NCBI GenBank assembly: GCA_964599655.1
Contig: CAZRGV010000122.1
Span: forward strand, 1 to 18,765
DNA: 18,765 bases
Reading direction: 5' to 3'
Origin: CAZRGV01 sp964599655
GTDB taxonomy: Bacteria; Planctomycetota; Planctomycetia; Isosphaerales; Isosphaeraceae
Shown: positions 7,468 to 14,252 of the stretch, piece after piece
How the letters are laid out: each line of letters begins with the position of its first letter
Numbering within the stretch: the first letter of the stretch is position 1
Program-made: the position numbers and the translations under genes
The notes under the pieces: generated by a model
Databases searched by the model: none
Seen by the model: only the letters and a program-made list of their open reading frames with translations
Told to the model about the DNA's origin: nothing

Positions 7468-8769
7468 TCAGTGCGACACGCCCGACAACCGACGGCCCCG
7501 AACGCTGTCCGGGAACAGTGACTCCTGGTCGAGCGTTCCCTCGGCCGAGAAGGGAATCGGCTGGTAGTCGGTTTCGCGCGTCAGGTGAGGATGGGCCTGG
7601 ATGTCGGCCTCGAGCGCCGGGGAAGCCCAGAGGGTGTTCAGCTCCAACGTGTTCGGGATCACGACGATCCGGGCCTCCGACGGATCGACCCGCCAGCACG
7701 TTTGAATGGCGACGCGGAAGACCTCCTCGTCGGTCGGCAACGTGATCGGAATACGAGCCCGCTCCAGGAAGCAGGAGGTCAGGACATTGATCCGGAACGG
7801 CTCGGGGTCCAACTTCGAGACCAGCCGGTCGGTCGTGAGGTCGGCGAATCCGACGCCGACGATGTTCCCGTGGCTCTCGTCCGAAACGTCGAGCACCGCC
7901 AGGCGGGTCACGACGGGCCGCTCGAAGTCGGGCTGGGTTTCGACCATCAACCGGCCGATCACGTTCGGGTCCATGCCCGCCCCCGAGTAGTTCTTGCCCA
8001 GCTCGCCGACGACCAGAACGTCGATCTGGTCGAACGGCAACCGACCCATCAGTTGGCGCGCCTTCTCCAGCAAACCGGGCTCGACGTCGAAGATCGTTTC
8101 GGGCTCGAGCGGAACGATCTCGGCCGGCTGGTCCTCGGCGTTTTCGAGGATGGCCAGTCCGAGCGCGAAGCGGGTTTTCTCGACGAGAATGCGGCCGACC
8201 GCCGGCAAAACCTCCTTCATTCCGCGAAGGCCCAGCTTGTGAATCTGCTCGGCCCCTTGCTGCTTGCCCAGGCCGATGACGAGCATCTTGAGAATGCCCG
8301 ACTCGTGCGAAGCGCGGAAGTCGGTATGCGGCTTGACGCGGTTCAACAGCACGATGCCGTCGGCGCCGAAGGCGTTGCGGTCAAAGTAGATCGGGAGGCC
8401 GATCGGGCTGGTTCCGACGACAACCGCGTCCATGTCGGAGCGGACCTCGACGCCCAACTCCTCGGGCGTGATCCCGTAGCCGGCCAGCAGCTCGCGCTGG
8501 CCTTCGCGGGTCGCTCCGCCGTGGCTGCCCATCGCGGCGACGATGAACGGCTTGTAACCCATCGCCTTGAGGGTGTCGACGGCGGCTCGGGCGACCGGCT
8601 TGATGGCCAGGATGCCCCGGCTGCCGACCCCGACGGCGATGGTTCCTCCGGCGGGCACGCGCTCTCGCAACCGGCTTTCGAGGATCAAGCGGCGAACCGT
8701 CGCCGGAATGTCGTCGACCCGAGGCTGCGGGATCGACTGTCGGACGCGTGCGATCGGAGGAAATGTCAT
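7468..8769 (-). CDS. LarA-like protein (lactate racemase N-terminal domain, DUF2088)
   Basis: This 433-residue protein resembles the LarA/DUF2088 superfamily, whose characterised member is a nickel-pincer lactate racemase. Visible marks are AVGVGSRG near residues 45-52, AAMGSHGGAT (78-87, in the place of LarA's catalytic His loop), NRVKPHTDF (143-151) with H155 and K161 nearby, and GLGKQQGA (167-173). The His and Lys residues lie where LarA binds cofactor, but the exact equivalence is inferred. No larB, larC or larE cofactor genes are in the window, so the reaction is open; many planctomycetes carry such DUF2088 proteins. The ATG at 8769 was chosen because GAAGG lies 10 bases upstream and the longer open frame adds family-unlike residues. 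Its own promoter is proposed at 8846-8874. Confidence 0.8.
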   Translation of the reverse strand: MTFPPIARVRQSIPQPRVDDIPATVRRLILESRLRERVPAGGTIAVGVGSRGILAIKPVARAAVDTLKAMGYKPFIVAAMGSHGGATREGQRELLAGYGITPEELGVEVRSDMDAVVVGTSPIGLPIYFDRNAFGADGIVLLNRVKPHTDFRASHESGILKMLVIGLGKQQGAEQIHKLGLRGMKEVLPAVGRILVEKTRFALGLAILENAEDQPAEIVPLEPETIFDVEPGLLEKARQLMGRLPFDQIDVLVVGELGKNYSGAGMDPNVIGRLMVETQPDFERPVVTRLAVLDVSDESHGNIVGVGFADLTTDRLVSKLDPEPFRINVLTSCFLERARIPITLPTDEEVFRVAIQTCWRVDPSEARIVVIPNTLELNTLWASPALEADIQAHPHLTRETDYQPIPFSAEGTLDQESLFPDSVRGRRLSGVSH

Positions 8770-8845
8770 CGGGGGTGGACCTTCAGTACAATGCGGCGGG
8801 AAGGCGGGCCGGGAACCGCGATCGGATGGATCGGAAGTCCCTAAT

Positions 8846-8874
8846 AGGCTAAGGTTCCGCGCCGGGTCCGTCAA
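8846..8874 (-). promoter_or_regulatory. Sigma-70-like promoter for the LarA-like gene
   Basis: On the - strand, TTGACG (8869-8874) is separated by exactly 17 bases from TAGCCT (8846-8851). This leaves a leader of about 70 bases before the ATG at 8769. The -35 is strong and the -10 moderate. Confidence 0.5.
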
Positions 8875-8912
8875 TCCGACGCCTCGGAGAACGCTCACGT
8901 CGAGCGAAAACG

Positions 8913-9428
8913 ATGACTGACGGGACGTTACGAACCATCGCCATCCTCGTCCTGCGAAAGAACGGCCTTCGACTGGCGGCCCGGATTCAGCAGGCCGAAC
9001 CGGAATTCACGACCATCTTCGGCCCCACCTGCGTGGTCGGGCGCTGCGGGGTGAAACCAACGTCCGGAGCCTCGCTCGGCGACCCGCCGCCGCAGGTGGT
9101 TCCCACCGAGACGCGGGGCGTTTTCGGATGGACGGGCCCTTTGCGGCGGTTTCTCCCAGATCTCTGGGAGCGGTTCGACGCGATCCTCGGGGTCATGCCG
9201 CTGGAAACGATGGTGCGGCGGATCGGGCCGCTGGCGACCGGCCTGAGGCGCGAACCGGCCGTCGTGGTGGTGGACGAATCGGGCCGGTTCGCCGTGAGCG
9301 TCCTGCCGGGGTCCGTCCGAGCGGCCGACGAATTCACCCGAGAGTTGGCCCGGCGGATCGGGGCCACCCCGGTTGTCACAGGCACCCGGAACGTCTCCGT
9401 CTCGCCCGACTCGACTCACCAGGAATAG
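8913..9428 (+). CDS. CbiG N-terminal-domain-like protein (orphan, eroded)
   Basis: The 171 residues match the pattern of the N-terminal domain of CbiG, which opens the lactone of cobalt-precorrin-5A in anaerobic cobalamin synthesis. Seen: RTIAILVLRKNGLRLAARI, then the FDAILGVMPLETMVRRIGPL stretch (88-107; the usual form is a hydrophobic strand with G-I-x-V-R-x-I-A-P), REPAVVVVDESGRFAVSVLPG (113-133) and ELARRIGATPVVTGT. The conserved S-G-H-x-G-G-A-N turn is replaced by PGSVRAADE, and the protein stops where the middle and C-terminal CbiG domains would begin. The enzyme function is therefore doubtful; it may be a degraded gene or a repurposed domain. Its stop overlaps the stop of the convergent gene by 13 bases. 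No other cobalamin synthesis gene is adjacent. Confidence 0.65.
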   Translation: MTDGTLRTIAILVLRKNGLRLAARIQQAEPEFTTIFGPTCVVGRCGVKPTSGASLGDPPPQVVPTETRGVFGWTGPLRRFLPDLWERFDAILGVMPLETMVRRIGPLATGLRREPAVVVVDESGRFAVSVLPGSVRAADEFTRELARRIGATPVVTGTRNVSVSPDSTHQE

Positions 9429-9832
9429 AACGAGGGCGGCCCAAAACCGGGCGCATAGGCGCCAACCGGCGCGACGGGCAGGTTCGGCCGGAGCGAGTAG
9501 GGGAACGTCCGGTAGTACGACGCGCCGTAAACATAACCCGGCACCGTGTATCCGGGACGCCAGAGCCCCACGCCGTACTTGCCCGGCAAGAAGCCGTAAG
9601 GCGAATAGCCGTAACCATAACCGCCGCCGTACGGCGACGAGAACGAGGTGTAGGTTCGAGGGAAACCGAAACTGGAGTAGCCGTAGGCCATGCCATACGC
9701 GCCCGGAGTCGCGTAAAAGGCGCTCATGCTCGCGGAGTAGTTGCTAAAGCCCCCGACGAACTGGGCTCGCGACGTCGAAGGGCTCACGAGCAAGACCGAA
9801 CCGACCAGGGCCGCCCAGAGTAGGCGTCGCAT
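9416..9832 (-). CDS. Secreted Tyr/Gly-rich low-complexity protein (short)
   Basis: This 138-residue protein begins with a signal peptide (MRRLLWAALVGSVLLVSPS, probable cut after Ala23 in SRA-QF). The mature part is dominated by Tyr, Gly, Pro, Ser and Phe with motifs such as YGGGYGYGYSPYG, and has no Cys. No enzyme domain is recognised. It is probably exported and may be a surface or matrix component (inference). ATG 9832 is favoured over 9844 because GGAGG lies 5 bases before it. It is the downstream neighbour of a similar larger protein on the same strand, and both are cut at RAQ. Its 3' end overlaps the CbiG-like gene. Confidence 0.75.
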   Translation of the reverse strand: MRRLLWAALVGSVLLVSPSTSRAQFVGGFSNYSASMSAFYATPGAYGMAYGYSSFGFPRTYTSFSSPYGGGYGYGYSPYGFLPGKYGVGLWRPGYTVPGYVYGASYYRTFPYSLRPNLPVAPVGAYAPGFGPPSFYSW

Positions 9833-9971
9833 GTTCGCCTCCATTGTTCCAAGACCCACCAGCCGCCCCGGCTCCTGAGGGGAATCGGGAGGCGGATCAA
9901 CATCCCCTTTCTGAGGATATCACAAGGGCCAACCGTTGGGTTTCGGTTTTGCGCCGAGGTCCACGGCCCGA

Positions 9972-9990
9972 GCCGGGTCGCGCTCCCGGC
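9972..9990 (-). terminator. Stem-loop just after the Tyr-rich gene stop
   Basis: The 6-bp arms GCCGGG/CCCGGC (9972-9977, 9985-9990) with a 7-base loop begin 6 bases past the stop codon at 9996 on the - strand. There is no T-run, so this is a weak terminator candidate. Confidence 0.3.
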
Positions 9991-9995
9991 GACTT

Positions 9996-10790
9996 CTAAT
10001 GATTGTAAGGAATGTAATATCCCGAGCCGCCTCCGATCGCGCCGGTCGGAGTGCCTGGCATCGGGGCGGTCGTCTGGCTCGGCATCACGTAGTTGAGGTA
10101 ATAGCCGGCGGGAGCTCCTCCACCGCCCGGCTCTCGACGGCCGTAGGAGACCGAAGACGGGTAGGTCGGCGAGGCGAATCCCTGGTTGTAGACACCGCTC
10201 CGGGCGGCATAGCCGGGATAACCCGCGTTGTCGTACGTCGAAGGCCCGGTTCCTCCCCCCACCTGGTAGTAGGTCGACGGGGCCCCTCCCGGCGGCGTGT
10301 AGGTCACGGCGGGAACCGGATACCCTGGCCCACCGCCCACTCCAGGCGATGCGTACGAGCCGTAGGAGGTGTAGGTCGGGAAGGCGTAGGTTCCCGGGAA
10401 GCCATACGCCGTGTAGTAGTTCGACGACGGCGTGAGCGAGGGCGCCGTGGCACCGATCGCGTTCGCTCCAGGAACCACCGTGGCGCCTTGAGCGAGCGGG
10501 GCAACCCCAGGAGCCGACGGCGCACCGCCTCCCACCATGCTGTAACTCGTGGTTCGAGGCACCCGGGGAACCGTGTAGGTCCTCGTCGTCGTGCTCGGGG
10601 CAGTCGTGCTCGGGGCATAGGTGTACCCAGGGGCGACTGGCGCGACCCGGTAGGTGTAGGTCGGCCGCGGAACGGTGTACGTCGGCCTCACGTAACCGGT
10701 TCCATAACGAACCACGTACTGGGCCCGAACCTCGGCCACCGTGCTCAGCCAGAGTCCGCCCGCCGCCATCAGTCCGATGAGGGCTCGCAT
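9996..10790 (-). CDS. Secreted Tyr/Thr/Pro/Gly-rich low-complexity protein (long)
   Basis: This 264-residue protein has a signal peptide (MRALIGLMAAGGLWLSTVAE, probable cut after Ala23 in VRA-QY). The mature chain is a Tyr-, Thr-, Ser-, Pro- and Gly-rich repeat-like sequence without Cys: it starts with TYTVPRPTYTYRV, has a Thr-rich PSTTAPSTTTRTYTVP stretch, a middle of YTSYGSY-type segments, and ends GGGSGYYIPYNH. No known domain is visible. It is likely exported and unstructured, and could sit at the cell surface or in extracellular matrix. The ATG at 10790 has GGGAG 7 bases upstream; a longer open frame exists upstream but would bury the signal peptide. The -10-like TACAAT at 10864-10869 may drive it together with the smaller Tyr-rich gene. 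Confidence 0.75.
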   Translation of the reverse strand: MRALIGLMAAGGLWLSTVAEVRAQYVVRYGTGYVRPTYTVPRPTYTYRVAPVAPGYTYAPSTTAPSTTTRTYTVPRVPRTTSYSMVGGGAPSAPGVAPLAQGATVVPGANAIGATAPSLTPSSNYYTAYGFPGTYAFPTYTSYGSYASPGVGGGPGYPVPAVTYTPPGGAPSTYYQVGGGTGPSTYDNAGYPGYAARSGVYNQGFASPTYPSSVSYGRREPGGGGAPAGYYLNYVMPSQTTAPMPGTPTGAIGGGSGYYIPYNH

Positions 10791-10863
10791 GGGTGCGCTC
10801 CCAGAGGTTGAGGATCTCGATCGCGAGCGAAACGCACAAACTTCAATCGATGAGACTGGAAGC

Positions 10864-10869
10864 ATTGTA
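10864..10869 (-). promoter_or_regulatory. -10-like TACAAT upstream of the long Tyr-rich gene
   Basis: TACAAT on the - strand lies about 74 bases before the ATG at 10790. No convincing -35 box is seen at 16-18 bases, so support is limited. Confidence 0.35.
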
Positions 10870-10943
10870 ACCAGGATGCGCGGCCGGAATAGTCCCTCCC
10901 TACCCGATCGGGCATCCGTCGCCATCGGAAACGCCAGGTGCCT

Positions 10944-11011
10944 CGGGCGGCTCGTCCACCCGTGTCACCGATCCGCACCCGGCCAGAGCACGGGCGGACG
11001 AGCCGCCCGTG
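10944..11011. repeat. Two inverted hairpin elements (BIME-like pair)
   Basis: The arms 10944-10964 and 10989-11009 are inverted repeats of 21 bases with one mismatch, 24 bases apart. Each copy is itself a small hairpin. The right one is perfect: CACGGGCGG, loop ACGAG, CCGCCCGTG (10989-11011). The left one is CGGGCGG, loop CTCGT, CCACCCG (10944-10962) with one mismatch. The 9-arm/5-loop layout resembles the units at 18558-18765. Confidence 0.75.
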
Positions 11012-11177
11012 ACGCCCGATTGCAACTCGTTGTGAAGTCAAGACTTCCTGTCATTTCATTCCTTTGGATCATGGTTCACGGCGTCGGATGGCACTCAAAA
11101 TCGTTGTCACCGGCACGAGGGGCCGGACGAGGGCCTGCCTCCCGATCGGCCACCCGGTGCGCTTGGAACCGGCAGGC

Positions 11178-11193
11178 CCCGCGAATTCGCGGG
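11178..11193. repeat. 16-bp perfect palindrome
   Basis: CCCGCGAATTCGCGGG reads identically on both strands. Outer GGC (11175-11177) and GCC (11195-11197) extend it past a bulged A. It lies about 95 bases upstream of the NRAMP -35 box. It could be a dimeric regulator site or a cruciform; nothing decides between them. Confidence 0.55.
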
Positions 11194-11218
11194 AGCCCAC
11201 GATTGTGAGGCCCGCCGA

Positions 11219-11283
11219 AATTTTGGTTTCCCAAAATTCTCGTTTTCTGGTAAGAAATACGCGATCGCCCAATTTCCCAAAAT
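11219..11283 (+). promoter_or_regulatory. AT-rich palindrome and direct repeats, putative operator upstream of the NRAMP gene
   Basis: AATTTTGG-TTTC-CCAAAATT (11219-11238) is a palindrome with 8-bp arms. TTTCCCAAAAT occurs twice in direct orientation, at 11227-11237 and 11273-11283, 46 bases apart. The second copy ends 5 bases before the -35 box. Local base composition is far more AT-rich than the surroundings. A metal-responsive repressor such as a Fur or DtxR/MntR family member would be the expected binder (inference). Confidence 0.4.
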
Positions 11284-11288
11284 CTGAC

Positions 11289-11318
11289 TTGCACGGCGGT
11301 TCGGGCGCGTGCTAGCTT
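11289..11318 (+). promoter_or_regulatory. Putative promoter of the NRAMP-Usp gene
   Basis: TTGCAC (11289-11294), an 18-base spacer, then TAGCTT (11313-11318). The start codon lies 22 bases past the -10, giving a short leader that holds the AAAGGA ribosome-binding site. Confidence 0.45.
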
Positions 11319-11340
11319 CGCTTCGAAAAGGAACTTTGTC

Positions 11341-13371
11341 GTGTCGAAACACGGGGGAGGAACGGTGCCGATGGCGACGGAAGCCGAGCGGCATGACGAA
11401 CGACGATCGCTGGAAGACGTTCACGGCACGGTGCCGGTCACGCAATCGAATCCGCTGAAGCGGCTGTTCGCGTATTTGGGTCCGGCGTATCTGGTCAGTG
11501 TCGGCTACATGGACCCTGGCAACTGGGCGACGGACCTGGAGGGTGGGGCGCGGTTCGGTTACGCCCTGATCTGGGTCCTGTTGATGTCGAACGTGATGGC
11601 CGTGCTGTTGCAGACCCTGGCGGCGCGGCTGGGGGTGGTGACGGGCCACGACCTGGCGCAGGCTTGCCGGGCGGAGTACTCCCGGCCGGTGAACGTGGTT
11701 CTCTGGTTGCTCGCCGAGATCGCCATCGCGGCGACCGACCTGGCCGAGGTCCTGGGCACGATCATCGCCTTGAAGCTGCTGTTTGGCCTGCCGATGCTCT
11801 GGGGCTGTCTGATCACGGCGTTCGACACGTTCCTGCTGCTTTATATCCAGAAACTGGGCATCCGGAAGATGGAGGCGGTCATCCTGTCGCTGGTGGCGAC
11901 GATCGGCGCGTGCTTCCTGATTCAGATCGTCCAGGCGAGGCCGGAGTTGGGGTTGCTGTTGCAGGGCTTCCGGCCGTCGTTGCCGAGTGGCGCGCTGTTC
12001 GTGGCCATCGGCATTCTCGGGGCGACGGTGATGCCGCACAACCTCTACCTCCACTCCGCGCTGGTGCAATCGAGGCGGATCGGCCCGGACGGGGAGAGCA
12101 AGTCGCGGGCCTGCCGGTACAACCTGATCGACTCGGCCATTGCGCTGAACGCGGCCTTCTTCGTCAACGCGGCGATCCTGGTCCTCAGCGCGGCGACGTT
12201 TTACACGCGCGGCGAGCCGGTCGACAGCATCGAGCGGGCCCACGAGCTTTTGCCGTCGTTCCTCGGCCCGATGGCGCCGATCCTGTTCGGCATTGCCCTG
12301 TTGTGTGCCGGGCAGAGCTCCACGCTGACGGGCACCCTGGCCGGTCAGATCGTGATGGAAGGGTATCTTCATATTCGAATCGCTCCCTGGCTGCGGCGCC
12401 TGGTCACGCGGTTGATGGCCCTGATTCCCGCGGTGATCGTCATCGCGCTGGCGGGTGAGTCGTCGACGCAGCGCCTGCTGGTGCTGAGCCAGGTGATTCT
12501 GAGCTTGCAGCTCTCGTTCGCGGTGATTCCCTTGATTCATTTCACCTCGAACCGCAAGAACATGGGGGAGTTCGCCACGCCGATCTGGGGTCAGGCGTTG
12601 GCGTGGGTCACCGCGGCGATCATCGTGACGCTCAACGGCAAGCTCGTGATCGACCAGGTCCACGAGTGGGTCCGTGGGCTGGCCGAGGCGGGAACGCGGA
12701 TTGGGCCGTTGCCGGCGTCGTGGATCGCCGGGGGCGTGCTGTATGCTCTGGTGGCGGCGACGCTGGTTTTGCTGGCCTGGGTGACGGTCAAGCCGTGGGT
12801 CCGGCCGGCTCCGGCCTGGAAGGAAGCGCCGAGCGTTCGGCTCGACTGGGCCGACGCGCTTCGTCCGCGACCGCTGGGAACCGTCGGCGTGGCGCTGGAG
12901 CACAGCGCGGCCGACGCGGAGATTCTGAACCGAGCCTTGAGCCTGGCCCGGCCCGGACGAACCCGTTTGATTCTGATTCACGTGGCCGACACGCCCCTGG
13001 CCGGCGTCTACGGAGTCGAGACCGCCGACCGCCACACCGGAGCCGACGAGCGCTACCTCGCCGAGGTGGTCCGCGTGCTCCGCGAGAAGGGCTATCAGGC
13101 CGAATCGGTCCTGTTGCAAGGCGCCGACCGCGTCGGCGAGATCGTCAACCGGTTGAAGAAGGAACCGGTGGACCTGCTCGTGCTCGGCTCGCACGGCCAT
13201 GGACTGGTTCGGGACCTCCTGTTTGGCCAGACCGTGGACAAGGTGCGACACGGCGTCGACTTGCCCATGTTGATCGCCCGACCGGTCACGTCGTCCTCGC
13301 TGGCCAACGGGGTCGAAGGGGCGGAGTCGAGCGTCCCTCCGCCGGCCGGCCAGCCGCCGGTCGAAACCTGA
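11341..13371 (+). CDS. NRAMP-family divalent metal (Mn/Fe) transporter fused to a C-terminal universal stress protein domain
   Basis: This 676-residue protein has an NRAMP transporter at residues ~40-485 with about 11 TM helices. The TM1 metal-binding motif DPGN (58-61), the TM6 motif MPHN (231-234) and the family GQSSTLTGT stretch (324-332) are all intact, which predicts proton-coupled uptake of Mn2+ or Fe2+ at the inner membrane. A linker leads to a UspA domain (about 511-648) with GSHG (616-619), nine residues, then GQT (629-631), the G-x2-G-x9-G-(S/T) ATP-binding pattern with Gln in place of the direct Gly-Ser/Thr step. The cytoplasmic Usp domain may sense nucleotide or stress and gate transport (inference). 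The start is GTG at 11341 with AGGA 8 bases upstream. Plain MntH is only ~410 residues, so the extra third is notable. Confidence 0.93.
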   Translation: MSKHGGGTVPMATEAERHDERRSLEDVHGTVPVTQSNPLKRLFAYLGPAYLVSVGYMDPGNWATDLEGGARFGYALIWVLLMSNVMAVLLQTLAARLGVVTGHDLAQACRAEYSRPVNVVLWLLAEIAIAATDLAEVLGTIIALKLLFGLPMLWGCLITAFDTFLLLYIQKLGIRKMEAVILSLVATIGACFLIQIVQARPELGLLLQGFRPSLPSGALFVAIGILGATVMPHNLYLHSALVQSRRIGPDGESKSRACRYNLIDSAIALNAAFFVNAAILVLSAATFYTRGEPVDSIERAHELLPSFLGPMAPILFGIALLCAGQSSTLTGTLAGQIVMEGYLHIRIAPWLRRLVTRLMALIPAVIVIALAGESSTQRLLVLSQVILSLQLSFAVIPLIHFTSNRKNMGEFATPIWGQALAWVTAAIIVTLNGKLVIDQVHEWVRGLAEAGTRIGPLPASWIAGGVLYALVAATLVLLAWVTVKPWVRPAPAWKEAPSVRLDWADALRPRPLGTVGVALEHSAADAEILNRALSLARPGRTRLILIHVADTPLAGVYGVETADRHTGADERYLAEVVRVLREKGYQAESVLLQGADRVGEIVNRLKKEPVDLLVLGSHGHGLVRDLLFGQTVDKVRHGVDLPMLIARPVTSSSLANGVEGAESSVPPPAGQPPVET

Positions 13372-13431
13372 ACGCCTGGTTCACTCGTCACGTTCGTCGA
13401 AGAACTCGCCAAACCCAAGATTTCGGGCCCG

Positions 13432-13461
13432 TTGACCGGCATCATGGGCCAGAATTAAAAT
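13432..13461 (+). promoter_or_regulatory. Sigma-70-like promoter for the GNAT gene
   Basis: TTGACC (13432-13437), an 18-base spacer and TAAAAT (13456-13461) form one of the best promoter matches in the window, 60 bases before the proposed ATG at 13522. Confidence 0.55.
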
Positions 13462-13521
13462 GCTGGAACTCAGGCGATTCCGTTGGATCGTGGTCAACGA
13501 CGACCGGACCGTTTCGACGCG

Positions 13522-14052
13522 ATGGCGATCACGTACTACAAGCGGTTCCGGATGGAGGTCGACCTCGGCGACTCGCTCCCGACGCCGACCTTACCCTCAT
13601 TGTTTCAATGGGTCGGTTGGGACGAGACCCTGCTCCACGATCACGCGGAGGTCAAGTATCTCAGCTTCCGCGACGAGATCGACAGCATGGTCTTCCCTTG
13701 CCTGGGGGATCGTCACGGCTGTCAGCGCCTGATGCGAGAGATTCGACGCAAGGCGGGCTTCCTGCCGGGGGCCACCTGGCTGATCCGAGGGCCCGAGGGT
13801 TACGTCGGCACGATCCAGGGGGTCATGGATCGCGGGCCGATCGGTGCGATTCAGAACGTTGGGGTGATTCCCGCCTATCGGGGTTTCGGCCTGGGTCGGG
13901 CACTGGTGGGCAAGGCGCTCGAAGGGTTCTACCAGGCCGGATTGCGGCAGGCCTACCTCGAAGTGACCGCCGAGAATTCGAGGGCCGTCCGGCTCTACCG
14001 CGACATCGGCTTTCGCCGGTCCAAGACGCTCTACAAGGCCGTGGATGGTTGA
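13522..14052 (+). CDS. GNAT-family N-acetyltransferase
   Basis: This 176-residue protein carries acetyl-CoA-binding motif A in the form VGVIPAYRGFGLGRALVGKA (the R-G-x-G-x-G loop) and the motif B region YLEVTAENSRAVRLYRDIGF, both near the C-terminus as usual. The N-terminal half (KRFRMEVDL..., SFRDEID-MVFPCLGD) is family-specific and likely forms the acceptor site. It transfers an acetyl group from acetyl-CoA to an unknown amine in the cytoplasm. The start ATG 13522 is chosen because the MAITYYKRFRM beginning looks natural; an in-frame TTG at 13483 is possible, and no strong ribosome-binding site is seen for either. It is a stand-alone gene between the NRAMP gene and the M16 cluster. Confidence 0.85.
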   Translation: MAITYYKRFRMEVDLGDSLPTPTLPSLFQWVGWDETLLHDHAEVKYLSFRDEIDSMVFPCLGDRHGCQRLMREIRRKAGFLPGATWLIRGPEGYVGTIQGVMDRGPIGAIQNVGVIPAYRGFGLGRALVGKALEGFYQAGLRQAYLEVTAENSRAVRLYRDIGFRRSKTLYKAVDG

Positions 14053-14102
14053 CGGCCGCGCGACGTCTTTCGCGAGCCAACCCGCGTCGCAACGTCGCGT
14101 TG

Positions 14103-14111
14103 TGTGCTATG
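14103..14111 (+). promoter_or_regulatory. Extended -10 element upstream of the M16 cluster
   Basis: TGCTATGAT (TG-n-TATGAT) fits an extended -10, about 142 bases before the GTG start at 14253. No clear -35 box, as expected for extended -10 promoters. The resulting leader would be unusually long (~135 bases). Confidence 0.4.
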
Positions 14112-14252
14112 ATAGGGCTTGCTCCGCGGTTCGTGGCGTTCTGCCTTGAGGGACGGAGCGCACGCCAGGATCGCGGAATCCCAGGGAATCGCCTGGACGT
14201 GGTTGTTGTCGTCCGGGCGATTCGGAATCACGACTGACCGAGGACTTTCGAC

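Larger units (their letters stand above)
10791..11340. other. 550-bp non-coding region between divergent genes
   Basis: No credible gene is seen on either strand. From left to right it holds the probable promoter of the long Tyr-rich gene, a pair of hairpin elements (10944-11011), a 16-bp perfect palindrome (11178-11193), an AT-rich island with a palindrome and direct repeats (11219-11283), and a promoter with ribosome-binding site for the NRAMP gene. Confidence 0.7.

Noticed and set aside
8913..9428. Cobalamin biosynthesis operon
   Set aside because: Only one eroded CbiG-like domain and, far away, a BtuF-like protein are present; no other cobalamin genes.
10741..11208. Possible + strand gene in the 550-bp spacer
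   Set aside because: It starts inside the antisense of the Tyr-rich gene, crosses the hairpin pair and palindrome, and has no family-like sequence.
11107..13251. 714-codon - strand open frame opposite the NRAMP gene
   Set aside because: Rich in Arg, Gln and His, as expected for the antisense of a membrane protein gene; no motifs, and the + strand gene is unmistakable.
12603..14237. + strand 544-codon open frame overlapping the NRAMP and GNAT genes in another frame
   Set aside because: Arg/Gly-rich shadow frame; both overlapped genes have clear motifs.
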